NCBI RefSeq assembly: GCF_049808615.1
Contig: NZ_JBNCAN010000023.1
Location: 14,528-78,527, forward strand
DNA: 64,000 nucleotides
From: Modicisalibacter sp049808615
Lineage (GTDB): Bacteria > Pseudomonadota > Gammaproteobacteria > Pseudomonadales > Halomonadaceae
Reading direction: 5' to 3'
The position numbers and the translations under genes were made by a program. Of the stretch, positions 6,271-14,858 are shown piece by piece. The notes beneath the pieces were generated by a model, which searched no databases, was not told where the DNA came from, and saw only the letters and a program-made list of their open reading frames with translations. Position 1 is the stretch's first letter, and each line of letters begins with the position of its first letter.

Positions 6271-8490
6271 ATGATACACCACGAGCACTGCCACCACGCT
6301 GAACGTGACGGAGTCGTCGCGCCGGTTCGCGGCGGTAAGTACGACAAGGTGCCGGCGGGGCATGCCGGCGCCGTCTACACCTGCCCGATGCATCCCGAGG
6401 TGCGCCAGACTAAGCACGGTGCATGCCCGCTGTGTGGCATGGGACTGGAGCTTGAATCGTCGGCGGTCGACGACGAGGGGCCGAATCCCGAGCTGGTGGA
6501 TTTCACCCGCCGCTTCTGGGTCGCGGCCGCTCTCACGATCCCGGTGCTGGTGCTGGCGATGTCGCCCTATCTGGGCCTCACGGCGATCCGTGACTTCTTC
6601 GGTGAACGAAACGCGATGTGGCTCGAGCTGATGCTTAGCACCCCGGTGATCCTGTGGGCGGGCTGGCCATTCTTCGTGCGCGGCTGGAACTCGTTTCGCA
6701 CCATGAACCTCAATATGTTCAGTCTGATCGGCATGGGAGTCGGCGCGGCCTATCTGTTCAGCATCGTCGCGGTGCTGGCGCCGGGCATCTTCCCCGAGGG
6801 CTTCCGCGATCCCGAAACCGGCCAAGTCGGTGTCTATTTCGAGGCCGCGGCGGTCATCGTCGCCCTGGTTCTGCTGGGCCAGATCATGGAGTTGCGCGCT
6901 CGTGAAGGCACCGGCAAGGCGATCCGCGCACTGCTGGACATGGCCGCCAAGACCGCCCGGGTGATCCGATCCGACGGCAGCGAGGAAGAGATCCCGCTGG
7001 AAGACGTGCAGGTGGGCGACCATCTGCGGGTGCGGCCCGGTGACAAGGTACCGGTGGACGGTGTGGTGGTCGAGGGCCGCTCTTCCATCGACGAATCGAT
7101 GATCTCCGGCGAGCCGGTGCCGGTGGAAAAGGTCGACGGCGACAAGGTCACCGGGGCCACCATCAACGGCACCGGCAGTCTGGTCATGGAGGCCACCCGG
7201 GTTGGTGCCGATACCATGCTCAGCCAGATCGTCGAGATGGTGGCGAATGCTCAGCGCTCGCGAGCGCCAATTCAGAAATTCGCCGACAAGGTGGCGGGCA
7301 AGTTCGTCCCCGCCGTTATCGGCATCGCGATCCTTTCTTTCATTGCCTGGGCGATCTGGGGGCCGGCGCCGGCCTATGCCTATGCGCTGGTCTCGGCGGT
7401 GGCGGTGCTGATCATCGCCTGCCCTTGCGCCCTGGGGCTGGCCACGCCGATGTCGATCATGACCGCCACCGGGCGTGGCGCGCAGGCTGGCGTGCTGATC
7501 AAGAACGCCGAGGCGCTGGAGCGTTTCGCCAAGGTCGATACGCTGATGGTCGACAAGACCGGCACCCTGACCGAAGGCAAGCCGAAACTGGTGGCGGTGC
7601 TGCCTGAAACCGGGCACGACGAGACCGAGGTGCTGCGCCTGGCCGCAACGCTGGAAAAGGGCTCCGAGCACCCGTTGGCCGAGGCCATCGTCACCGGCGC
7701 CGAGGCGCGCGATGTCACGCTGGGCAAGGCCGATGATTTCGAGGCCGTGACCGGAATGGGCGTCAAGGGTGTGGTCGATGGCAAGCCGGTGGCACTGGGC
7801 AATGCCAGGCTGATGGCCGAACTGGGTCTCGACGGCGGTAAGCTGGCGGACACCGCCAATGCCCGTCGGGACGAAGGCGAGACGGTGATGTTCGTGGTGC
7901 TCGACGGCGCCATCGCCGGCCTGGTCAGCGTCGCCGACCCGGTGAAGGAGACCACCCCCGAGGCACTGAAGGCGCTGCACCAGCTGGGTTTCCGCATCAT
8001 CATGGCCACCGGCGACAACGAGCGCACCGCAAAGGCGGTGGCCGGACGCCTGGGCATCGATGAAATCCGTGCCGATGTGATGCCCGAGGACAAGGCTCGC
8101 ATCATCCGCGAATTGCAGGAGCAAGGCCGCAAGGTCGCCATGGCGGGGGATGGGGTGAACGATGCTCCTGCGCTGGCCCAGGCCGATGTCGGTATCGCCA
8201 TGGGCACCGGCGCCGACGTGGCGATCGAGAGCGCGGGCTTTACGCTGGTCAAGGGCAACCTCGACGGCATCGTGCGCGCCCGCAAGCTGTCCCAGGCCAC
8301 GATGCGCAACATCAAGCAGAACCTGTTCTTCGCGTTGATCTATAACGCGGCCGGCGTACCGATCGCCGCCGGGATTCTCTATCCATTCCTCGGCATCCTG
8401 ATCTCGCCGATGTTCGCCGCCTTTGCGATGACCGCGTCATCCCTGTCGGTGGTCTTGAATGCGCTGCGTCTGCGTCGGGTGAGGATCTGA
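6271..8490 (+). CDS. copA: Copper-exporting P1B-type ATPase
   Basis: 739 residues. The N-terminus has a His-rich start and a heavy-metal-binding domain (YTCPMHPEV...CPLCGMGLE, about 30-60) in place of the usual HMA domains. Then come eight TM helices, the actuator loop with SGEP (about 273), the CPC transport motif (ACPCALGLATP, about 384), the phosphorylation site DKTGTLTEGK (about 428), SEHPLAE in the nucleotide domain (about 466) and GDGVNDAP (about 628). CPCALG with this N-domain is typical of Cu(I) exporters. It pumps copper or silver from cytoplasm to periplasm. The start has AGAGGGGG upstream, and it is cotranscribed with DUF2933 and DUF3141 genes from a CueR-type promoter. Confidence 0.96.
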   Translation: MIHHEHCHHAERDGVVAPVRGGKYDKVPAGHAGAVYTCPMHPEVRQTKHGACPLCGMGLELESSAVDDEGPNPELVDFTRRFWVAAALTIPVLVLAMSPYLGLTAIRDFFGERNAMWLELMLSTPVILWAGWPFFVRGWNSFRTMNLNMFSLIGMGVGAAYLFSIVAVLAPGIFPEGFRDPETGQVGVYFEAAAVIVALVLLGQIMELRAREGTGKAIRALLDMAAKTARVIRSDGSEEEIPLEDVQVGDHLRVRPGDKVPVDGVVVEGRSSIDESMISGEPVPVEKVDGDKVTGATINGTGSLVMEATRVGADTMLSQIVEMVANAQRSRAPIQKFADKVAGKFVPAVIGIAILSFIAWAIWGPAPAYAYALVSAVAVLIIACPCALGLATPMSIMTATGRGAQAGVLIKNAEALERFAKVDTLMVDKTGTLTEGKPKLVAVLPETGHDETEVLRLAATLEKGSEHPLAEAIVTGAEARDVTLGKADDFEAVTGMGVKGVVDGKPVALGNARLMAELGLDGGKLADTANARRDEGETVMFVVLDGAIAGLVSVADPVKETTPEALKALHQLGFRIIMATGDNERTAKAVAGRLGIDEIRADVMPEDKARIIRELQEQGRKVAMAGDGVNDAPALAQADVGIAMGTGADVAIESAGFTLVKGNLDGIVRARKLSQATMRNIKQNLFFALIYNAAGVPIAAGILYPFLGILISPMFAAFAMTASSLSVVLNALRLRRVRI

Positions 8491-8492
8491 CC

Positions 8493-8738
8493 ATGGCCGA
8501 CGACAAGCGCTGGTTGGACCGGCAGCCGAGTAAAGGGCGTTTCTTTCTGATTGTTGGGCTTTCGCTGGCCGCCATGGTCTTCCTGCTCTTCCTGCTCTGG
8601 GAGGAGCACAAGGTGCATCTGCTTGGCGCGCTACCCTGGCTGATTCTGCTCGCCTGTCCGCTGATGCATGTGTTCATGCACCGTGGGCACGGCTCGCATG
8701 GCGGCCATGATGATCACAATGGAGGGCGCGATGAGTAG
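8493..8738 (+). CDS. DUF2933 family small membrane protein
   Basis: 81 residues with two TM helices (about 17-36 and 44-63) and a His-rich tail (HRGHGSHGGHDDHNGG) that could coordinate metal. DUF2933 proteins are regular neighbours of copper ATPases; their function is unknown. It starts two bases after the copA stop, so translation is coupled. Its end overlaps the DUF3141 start by 8 bp. Confidence 0.85.
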   Translation: MADDKRWLDRQPSKGRFFLIVGLSLAAMVFLLFLLWEEHKVHLLGALPWLILLACPLMHVFMHRGHGSHGGHDDHNGGRDE

Positions 8739-10431
8739 TAATGTGTCGTCTTTTCCGATGCTTGAGTTGCTCACCTATCAAGTCGAGTTTTGGCAACGTA
8801 GCTTGCGCTACCTGAACACCCTGCGCGAGCGCGCAGACAACATGCTTGAGCATGAACGGATGGGCAAGCCACCACTGCTCGACTTCGACTACGAAACGAT
8901 CCTGGACGGGCGCCGACTGGAACGCCCCGCCAACTACGCCCTGCTGCGCATCACCCGAGTTGGCGAGGAGTGTTTGGAAGACTGCCTCGACGAGACCAAG
9001 CCGCCGGTCATGGTCGTCGATCCGCGCGCCGGCCATGGCCCGGGCATCGGCGGCTTCAAGCGCGACTCCGAGGTCGGCATGGCTCTCCACGAAGGGCACC
9101 CAGTCTACTTCGTGATCTTCTTCCCTGAGCCCATCCCTGGGCAGACGCTGGAGGACGTGCTGCATGTCCTTCGGTGCTTCGTCGAGACGCTGGCCGAGCG
9201 GCACCCCGGCAAACCACCCGTGCTCTACGGCAACTGCCAGGCAGGTTGGGCCATCGCGCTGCTCTCCGCGGACTGTGAGGGCCTGGTCGGGCCGGCGGTG
9301 CTCAACGGCTCGCCGTTGTCCTACTGGTCCGGCGAATCCGGCGTCAATCCCATGCGCCTTGCCGGTGGACTGCTGGGCGGTGCCTGGCTGACCCATCTGC
9401 TGGCTGATCTAGGGGACGGGCGCTTCGATGGCGCGAATCTCGCCGCCAACTTCGAATCACTCAAGCCGGCGAATACCTTGTGGCAGAAGGATTATCAGCT
9501 GTTTGCCGACATCGACGGCCAGCGCGAGCGATTCCTCGAGTTCGAACGCTGGTGGACGGGCTTCTATAGCCTGAGCAAGCAAGAGATCACCGCTATCGTC
9601 GAGAATTTCTTCATCGGTAACAAGCTGGAACGTGGCGAACTCAAGCTCTGCCCCGGCTGTACCGTCGACCTCAAGCGCATCCGCAACCCCTTAGTGGTCT
9701 TTGCCTCCGACGGCGATAACATCACCCCGCCCCACCAGGCACTCAACTGGGTCCCGGCGGTATATCCGACCACCGAGGCACTCAAGGCCGCCGACCAGCG
9801 CATTGTCTACCTGCTCAACCCCCACGTCGGGCACCTGGGGATCTTCGTTTCCGCCAAGGTCGCACGCCTAGAACACCGGGCGATCCTCGAGAGTGTCGGC
9901 GATCTTAACGATCTCGCTCCGGGACTCTACGAACTGCGTATCGACAATCCCACCGGCGATTCCGATTGCCACAAGCCGCAGTTCCAGGTGCGGTTTGAGG
10001 AGCGCCGTGTAGAAGACCTGGGCTATCCCGACCAAGCGCCGGCGTTCGAGCAGGTACAAGCGCTTTCCAAGCACAACGTAGCCCTTTACGAGGCCTTCCT
10101 CGGACCTTGGGTGCGGCTATACACCACCTCCTGGTCGGCCGAGATGCTGCGTCAGCTGCATCCAGCACGTACCAGTCGGCTGATGTTCTCGGAGCGCTTT
10201 ACTCCTTGGATGGGCGGCGTGAAGTGGCTGGCCGAGATGGTAGAGACCACGCCAACGCCGGTCGATAGCAGCAGCCCCTATCGGCAATGGGAGACGTTGA
10301 TGAGCGACTCGATCGCCTCGGCGCTGGAGCTTGCCGGCACGACTCGCGATAGCTTTTTCGAGATGGCGTTTGAGGCGCTCTATGACGGGCCCTGGGCAGG
10401 TATGTCACGGGCAATGACCAGTCACGATTGA
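8731..10431 (+). CDS. DUF3141 alpha/beta-hydrolase-fold protein (PHA synthase-like)
   Basis: About 566 residues from the ATG at 8731, which has GGAGGG upstream; an upstream in-frame ATG at 8668 lies inside the DUF2933 gene. An alpha/beta-hydrolase core runs from about 90 to 400, with a lipase-box-like motif YGNCQAGWA (about 164-172) whose nucleophile position is Cys, as in polyhydroxyalkanoate synthases (G-x-C-x-G). A later Asp (FASDGDNITPP) and His (NPHVGHLG) could complete the triad. DUF3141 genes are usually found with phosphotransacetylase or PHA-linked genes, so its presence in a copper-exporter operon is unusual. The reaction is not known. Confidence 0.8.
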   Translation: MSSNVSSFPMLELLTYQVEFWQRSLRYLNTLRERADNMLEHERMGKPPLLDFDYETILDGRRLERPANYALLRITRVGEECLEDCLDETKPPVMVVDPRAGHGPGIGGFKRDSEVGMALHEGHPVYFVIFFPEPIPGQTLEDVLHVLRCFVETLAERHPGKPPVLYGNCQAGWAIALLSADCEGLVGPAVLNGSPLSYWSGESGVNPMRLAGGLLGGAWLTHLLADLGDGRFDGANLAANFESLKPANTLWQKDYQLFADIDGQRERFLEFERWWTGFYSLSKQEITAIVENFFIGNKLERGELKLCPGCTVDLKRIRNPLVVFASDGDNITPPHQALNWVPAVYPTTEALKAADQRIVYLLNPHVGHLGIFVSAKVARLEHRAILESVGDLNDLAPGLYELRIDNPTGDSDCHKPQFQVRFEERRVEDLGYPDQAPAFEQVQALSKHNVALYEAFLGPWVRLYTTSWSAEMLRQLHPARTSRLMFSERFTPWMGGVKWLAEMVETTPTPVDSSSPYRQWETLMSDSIASALELAGTTRDSFFEMAFEALYDGPWAGMSRAMTSHD

Positions 10432-10469
10432 TAGACGTTTTTTATTCACGAAAGGTCAGGAGGCCTCCC

Positions 10470-10805
10470 ATGCACAACGAACATCGCCTTGGCGTCAGTG
10501 AAGCCAATCTAGTGATTCGGAAACTGAAGCTCGAGCCATGCAGCCAGCGAGGGCTCGAGATAGCGCTCCAGGAAATCGATCAGCTTTACGGTCTCGACAG
10601 AGTGGCTTTCGATGAAAAGAGGCGAATGCTTCGTCTGGACTACGATGCATCGCGGATCTGTATCGAGTGCGTCGAAGAGATCCTGAAAAGGCATTCGATC
10701 GACATCAGCCATGGTTGGTGGAATCGCTTCAAGGAAGAGCATTACCGGTTCGTCGATCAAAACATCAAGGACAATGCCGCCAAGGATCCCTGGAGCTGTC
10801 ATTAG
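10470..10805 (+). CDS. HMA-like (ferredoxin-fold) protein lacking the CxxC metal site
   Basis: 111 residues from the ATG at 10470, with CAGGAGG seven bases upstream. About residues 15-75 follow the beta-alpha-beta-beta-alpha-beta pattern of heavy-metal-associated domains (RGLEIALQEIDQLYGLD, then RMLRLDYDAS, then EEILKRHSIDI). The first loop has LEPCSQRG with one Cys instead of GMxCxxC; a second pair, CIEC, lies in the second helix. The C-terminal extension is polar and ends in CH. Last gene of the copA operon. Function unproven. Confidence 0.65.
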   Translation: MHNEHRLGVSEANLVIRKLKLEPCSQRGLEIALQEIDQLYGLDRVAFDEKRRMLRLDYDASRICIECVEEILKRHSIDISHGWWNRFKEEHYRFVDQNIKDNAAKDPWSCH

Positions 10806-10833
10806 AGGCCATCCAATCATTTACGCATTTACT

Positions 10834-10866
10834 GTTCAGCTTCGATTCAGGGTTGAATCCTAGGTT
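10834..10866 (+). promoter_or_regulatory. Tandem TTCAG box plus -10 for the DUF411/YncE operon
   Basis: GTTCAG-CTTCG-ATTCAG, ten bases, then TAGGTT as -10. The leader to the ATG at 11010 is about 137 nt and contains no obvious structure. Confidence 0.6.
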
Positions 10867-11009
10867 AGAAGTATCTGCGGCGAAGGGGGATGCCATGTAC
10901 GCCAAGGCGCCTTTACCTGGAATATTGGCCCATGCTCGAGTGGCATACATAGACTCCAAGCGCAGAGCTATCAGGAATCCATCTTTTTGCAAGCAGCCGA
11001 GGACATCTC

Positions 11010-11450
11010 ATGAGAGCGACCTTCTCCACATTGTTCACCTCCACCTTGCTGCTGCTGGGCGCATCCGGTGCCCAGGCGGCGATCACCGACAGCGCCAGGC
11101 TTTACAAGAACCCCGCCTGTGCATGCTGCGATGGATATGCCCGACACCTGGAGTCCAAGGGAATCGATGTCGAGATCATCGATGATCAGGACCTCGGCCA
11201 GATTAAGATGGATGCGGGGATTCCACGAGGCCAAGGCTCATGCCACACGGTCATGCTGGGGGATTACATCATCGAGGGGCATGTACCTTTCGCGGCGATC
11301 GAGAAGCTGTTAGAGGAGCGCCCGGATATCGACGGGATCAGCCTGGCGGGCATGCCTCAGGGCACTCCCGGCATGCCGGGCACGCAACAGGCGCCTTACG
11401 AGATCATGAGTTTCGAGGGCAGTGAGACCTCTCCCTTTCTGACCCTTTAG
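11010..11450 (+). CDS. DUF411 periplasmic metal-binding protein
   Basis: 146 residues. Sec signal at 1-23 (LLLLGASGAQA). The DUF411 core contains YKNPACACCDGYARHLE, whose CxCC cluster is the family metal site, followed by the conserved IPRGQGSCHTVMLGDYIIEGHVP. The Met-rich C-terminus (AGMPQGTPGMPG) is also typical. DUF411 proteins accompany copper and silver resistance genes and are thought to bind Cu(I) in the periplasm. The gene is followed after 46 bp by the YncE-like gene and driven by a TTCAG-box promoter. Confidence 0.9.
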   Translation: MRATFSTLFTSTLLLLGASGAQAAITDSARLYKNPACACCDGYARHLESKGIDVEIIDDQDLGQIKMDAGIPRGQGSCHTVMLGDYIIEGHVPFAAIEKLLEERPDIDGISLAGMPQGTPGMPGTQQAPYEIMSFEGSETSPFLTL

Positions 11451-11496
11451 GGGGCTAGGCGAGTTTCCGGTAACGATCGTTGGGAGTAATATTGGA

Positions 11497-12564
11497 ATGA
11501 AGAGATTCGAACGTGCCCGACTGTTGAGTGCCATGGCTGGCTTGGCTGTCGCCAGCTTGGCCATGCCGGCCATGGCCGATGAATCGCGCGCCTATGTCCC
11601 GTTGGGCAGCGCGGATAGCATCGCCATCATCGATACCGATAGCTATCAGGTAAGCGGTCAGTCGCAAGGGGTCGTCAACTCCCACGGGTCCGACCTGACG
11701 CCGGACGGTCGATTCCTGGTGGCCGGTAGCCTGACTCCCAGCGCAAGTGGGGAAAAGCCGTCGAAGCCGGCGGGTGTCTCGGCGGACGAACACGCGGCGC
11801 ACCATGGCGGCGGTGGTGACACAGCCTCCTCGTCGAGCACCCAAGGCACGCTGTACCTGATTGACACCGCAAGCAATGAGGTCGTCCGTCAATTCGACGT
11901 GCCAGGCCCGGTTCATCACGTGCTGGTGACCGCCGATGGGCGCTACGCCGTATCGACTCATCCCATGGGCGGCGGTATCAGCGTCGTTTCCCTGGACAGT
12001 GGGGAACTGGTCGCAAACCTGGCAACGGGTTCCGCGCCGAATTACATGGTTCAGCATCCGCAGGACCGCTCCCTCTATGTCAGCAACTCCGGCAACGGGA
12101 CGGTCAGCGAGGTCGACACCGAGAACTGGTTCGTGCGCAAGAACATGCGTCTGGACGGGAGCCCCGAGCACATGGTGCTGGACAGTGATCGCGGGCGGTT
12201 ATACGCCAACGACGCGGCCGGGGGGCAAGCGGTCGCCCTTGAACTGGAATCTGGCGACATGGTGGCGCAATACCCGGTCGGATCGGAGCCTCATGGCATC
12301 GATCTGTCGGCGGATCTTGGCACCCTTTACGCCACCAGTCAGGGGGAAAATCGTCTGGTGGCCGTGAGCCTTGCCGATGGCGCGATTCGAGAGAGGGAAC
12401 TTGCTCCGGAACCTTATCACCTCGCCATCAACCCGGCCGATGGAAGGCTATTGATATCAAGTCGCGAGAAGCCCCAGCTCTGGGTGGTAGATCAGCGCAC
12501 CCTGGATACTCTCGAAACGGTTCCGCTCGCGGGAATCGGCCACCAGATCGCCGTAAAAGAATAA
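11497..12564 (+). CDS. Periplasmic YncE-like seven-bladed beta-propeller protein
   Basis: 355 residues with a signal peptide (about 1-27, ending AMPAMA). Repeats with the YVTN/40-residue propeller signature continue to the C-terminus (IIDTDSYQVSG, LYVSNSGNGTVSEVDTEN, GRLYANDAAGG). An insertion at about 85-110 is rich in His and Gly (DEHAAHHGGGGDTASS) and may bind metal. Propellers of this type often act as periplasmic binding scaffolds. Cotranscribed with DUF411. Confidence 0.8.
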   Translation: MKRFERARLLSAMAGLAVASLAMPAMADESRAYVPLGSADSIAIIDTDSYQVSGQSQGVVNSHGSDLTPDGRFLVAGSLTPSASGEKPSKPAGVSADEHAAHHGGGGDTASSSSTQGTLYLIDTASNEVVRQFDVPGPVHHVLVTADGRYAVSTHPMGGGISVVSLDSGELVANLATGSAPNYMVQHPQDRSLYVSNSGNGTVSEVDTENWFVRKNMRLDGSPEHMVLDSDRGRLYANDAAGGQAVALELESGDMVAQYPVGSEPHGIDLSADLGTLYATSQGENRLVAVSLADGAIRERELAPEPYHLAINPADGRLLISSREKPQLWVVDQRTLDTLETVPLAGIGHQIAVKE

Positions 12565-12580
12565 GTCGGAAAAGATGCAA

Positions 12581-12602
12581 ACCCCTTTTGAGATGAAGGG
12601 GT
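12581..12602 (+). terminator. Weak terminator hairpin after the YncE-like gene
   Basis: A seven-base stem ACCCCTT / AAGGGGT with an eight-base loop starts 17 bp after the stop codon. It lacks a T-tract, so it may be a rho-dependent end or an mRNA-stabilising structure. Confidence 0.4.
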
Positions 12603-12797
12603 GATGCTTGCCAGTGTCATCTATCATTTCGATGAGGTTTTGGCGTGAGTATCGCTGCCACAAGCCTTGCAATATCGATCGAACCAAAACCTCCCTCGCT
12701 GCGTACTTTTCTTCTTGTTTCGTGTGTGATGCGGCCTCTTGTTAGAGGGCTTTCCTGAAAATAAGCTGAGTATAAAATTCACAAAAAAGTTTGATGT

Positions 12798-12830
12798 TTT
12801 CAGTTTAGTTTCAGGTAATGCATTCATAGT
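12798..12830 (+). promoter_or_regulatory. Tandem TTCAG box plus -10 for the small secreted protein
   Basis: TTTCAG-TTTAG-TTTCAG, ten bases, then CATAGT as -10, close to the start codon at 12862 (leader about 25 nt). Surrounding sequence is AT-rich compared with its neighbours. Confidence 0.6.
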
Positions 12831-12861
12831 AGACACATATCCACAAAGCAGAGGAAGTACC

Positions 12862-13242
12862 ATGAACGTAGTCAAGAAATCAGTTGCCTTGATCGTTGCC
12901 GTCGCCAGCCTTTCGTCCGTTTCGGTGGTGCTGGCATCGGTTGATTATGAAAACACTACAGGGCAGTCCGCGCAACTCAATAAAATCATGCAAAACCTGC
13001 CCAGCAATGAAGCCCTGAATCAGGATGGATGGCGCAATCAAAAGATAGATGAGAACAAGAAAAATAATGCCCTCAATATGTTCAGAGAACATAACATGCA
13101 AGGTCAAAGTGGTGGAATGTCCGAGACCAAGCCATACATCAATTTAAATAAAGAGCAAGCCAATGGTTCCTCGGATCGCGGAGGCGCAGCCCATTCCCCT
13201 CTTCATGAGCAACCCGCTGTTGGCAATCGTCTCGACAAGTGA
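12862..13242 (+). CDS. Small secreted protein of unknown function
   Basis: 126 residues from the ATG at 12862, with AGAGGAAG upstream; the in-frame ATG at 12739 lies before the promoter. A Sec signal covers 1-26 (ending SVVLA). The mature part is hydrophilic, Asn/Gln-rich and probably disordered, with a central KIDENKKNNALNMFREHNMQ and no Cys. I do not recognise a family. It has its own TTCAG-box promoter and a strong terminator, so it is an independent unit of the metal regulon. Confidence 0.7.
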   Translation: MNVVKKSVALIVAVASLSSVSVVLASVDYENTTGQSAQLNKIMQNLPSNEALNQDGWRNQKIDENKKNNALNMFREHNMQGQSGGMSETKPYINLNKEQANGSSDRGGAAHSPLHEQPAVGNRLDK

Positions 13243-13293
13243 CGGCTAGAGAGCGCTGTCATAGGACTCAGGCGGTAGTTCTCATAGAAAGCC

Positions 13294-13330
13294 ATGGCCA
13301 GCCTATCTCTCGGAGAGGCTGGCCATTTTA
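13294..13330 (+). terminator. Rho-independent terminator
   Basis: An 11-bp perfect stem (ATGGCCAGCCT / AGGCTGGCCAT) with an 11-base loop is followed by TTTTA. It isolates the small secreted gene from the cus operon. Confidence 0.85.
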
Positions 13331-13417
13331 TGAGGTCGTGATCCGTGATGCCCCTCGGAGCCAATGCTTGAGGCTCTCTGCCTCCTCTAGGCGCCTGCCA
13401 GAAGAAATATCCCACGC

Positions 13418-13450
13418 GTTCAGCTTCATTTCAGTAATAGCCAATATGCT
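13418..13450 (+). promoter_or_regulatory. Tandem TTCAG box plus -10 for cusCBA
   Basis: GTTCAG-CTTCA-TTTCAG, ten bases, then TATGCT as -10, about 70 nt upstream of the cusC-like start at 13524. Confidence 0.65.
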
Positions 13451-13523
13451 AAGTCCAATACTCATAAAGGGTTGATTCATAGGCGACATTTTATCCCATC
13501 AGGTAACATCAGGAACAATACGA

Positions 13524-14825
13524 ATGAGACAGGGTTGGCGAACATCCATAGTGGCGCTGTTGATGGGGACGGCCGCAATACCATCTGCCTGGGGCGAAGA
13601 GGCGGGGCTGGAATTGAACCAGGCGGTCCAGATGGCACAGTCTCGCGACCCTTGGCTCAGCGGCAGCCAATACACTCAAGAGGCACTGGAAGCCGAAGCG
13701 ACGGCGGCGGGAACGCTGCCGGACCCGATGATTTCGCTTACCGCGGCCAATCTTCCTGCCGATACTTTCAATACCCATCAAGAGCCGATGACACAGTTCA
13801 GTGTCGGCGTCACCCAGATGTTTCCCCGCGGGAACAGTCTCGATCTGATGGAAAAGCAGAAAGAGCAGCTTGGACAACAGCACCCCTTCATGCGGCAGGA
13901 TCGCAAGGCAAAGGTAGCGGCGACAGTGAGTCAGCTATGGCTCGAGGCCTATAAGTCGCAACAGACGATTGCGCTCATCGAGCAGGATATGGGTCTTTTC
14001 GAACAACTGGTGGATGTGGCCCAGATCAACTACTCCACGGCATTGGGCAAGGCGCGCCAGCAGGATGTGATTCGTGCGCAGTTGGAGCTGACTCGGCTGG
14101 AAGACCGCCTGACGTCGCTCAACCAGCAAGGGGAGGCCTCCCAGCAGCTCCTGTCGGAATGGATAGGCGATGCGGCCATTGCGCAACCCCTGGCGGGTGA
14201 GCTACCCGAGCTGACCCTGGCCATGCCGGAAATCGCCCAGGAATCGACAGCGCTCTCCCGGCGAGAAGCGGGTCAGATGCTGGTGCGTCACCCCGCCGTG
14301 AAAGCACTGGATATGAAGATCGAGGCGGTCAAGACCGGTGTCGATCTTGCCTATCAGAAATACTGGCCAGAATGGAGTGTCACGGCAAAATACGGCTATC
14401 GTGCCGATGATCCCATGGGAAATGATAGGGCCGGGCTTTTTACCGCCGGGGTGGCCTTCGATGTGCCTATTTTTACGGAAAAGAAGCAAGACAAGGAAGT
14501 GGTTGCCGCCGTTGCAAAAGCCGAGTCCACCAAGACGGATAAATCACTGTTGCTGAGAAATATGCTGGCCAATCTCGAGAAAAGCAAGGTCCAGCTCGTT
14601 CGTTTGAATGAGCGAATGGACCTCTATTCTACCCAGCTTCTTCCTCAGTTGGATGAGCAAGCAGAAGTCTCTCTCGAAGCCTATAACAACGACGATGGCG
14701 ACTTTGCCGAGGCCGTCAGATCCTACATCGACGAGCTTGATACCAAGATCGAATTTCTGAATATCGCGGTCGAGCGCCAGAAGTTGATCGCGGCAATCAA
14801 TTATTACCTTGCAGGTGTTGAGTAA
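13524..14825 (+). CDS. cusC: TolC-family outer-membrane factor of the copper RND pump
   Basis: 433 residues with a signal peptide (about 1-24, ending AWGEE). Two outer-membrane-efflux repeats cover about 30-225 and 230-430, with long alpha-helical segments. It forms the trimeric exit duct joined to CusB and CusA. First gene of a three-gene operon; the gap to the adaptor is 33 bp. The C-terminal helices show the coiled-coil heptads of the family. Naming as cusC rather than czcC rests on the linked CusB with its metal-binding N-terminus and on the copper context. Confidence 0.88.
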   Translation: MRQGWRTSIVALLMGTAAIPSAWGEEAGLELNQAVQMAQSRDPWLSGSQYTQEALEAEATAAGTLPDPMISLTAANLPADTFNTHQEPMTQFSVGVTQMFPRGNSLDLMEKQKEQLGQQHPFMRQDRKAKVAATVSQLWLEAYKSQQTIALIEQDMGLFEQLVDVAQINYSTALGKARQQDVIRAQLELTRLEDRLTSLNQQGEASQQLLSEWIGDAAIAQPLAGELPELTLAMPEIAQESTALSRREAGQMLVRHPAVKALDMKIEAVKTGVDLAYQKYWPEWSVTAKYGYRADDPMGNDRAGLFTAGVAFDVPIFTEKKQDKEVVAAVAKAESTKTDKSLLLRNMLANLEKSKVQLVRLNERMDLYSTQLLPQLDEQAEVSLEAYNNDDGDFAEAVRSYIDELDTKIEFLNIAVERQKLIAAINYYLAGVE

Positions 14826-14858
14826 CCGCTTATTGTTTTCTTGGTTCAAGAGGCCGGT

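Noticed and set aside
6268..8124. A 618-codon open frame antisense to copA
   Set aside because: It lies entirely opposite a well-supported P-type ATPase, is His/Asp/Gly/Arg-rich as expected for the complement of GC-rich coding DNA, and has no family motif or ribosome site.
10667..11185. 172-codon frame across the DUF411 promoter
   Set aside because: It overlaps the HMA-like gene, the TTCAG promoter and the DUF411 signal peptide in another frame, with no recognisable domain.
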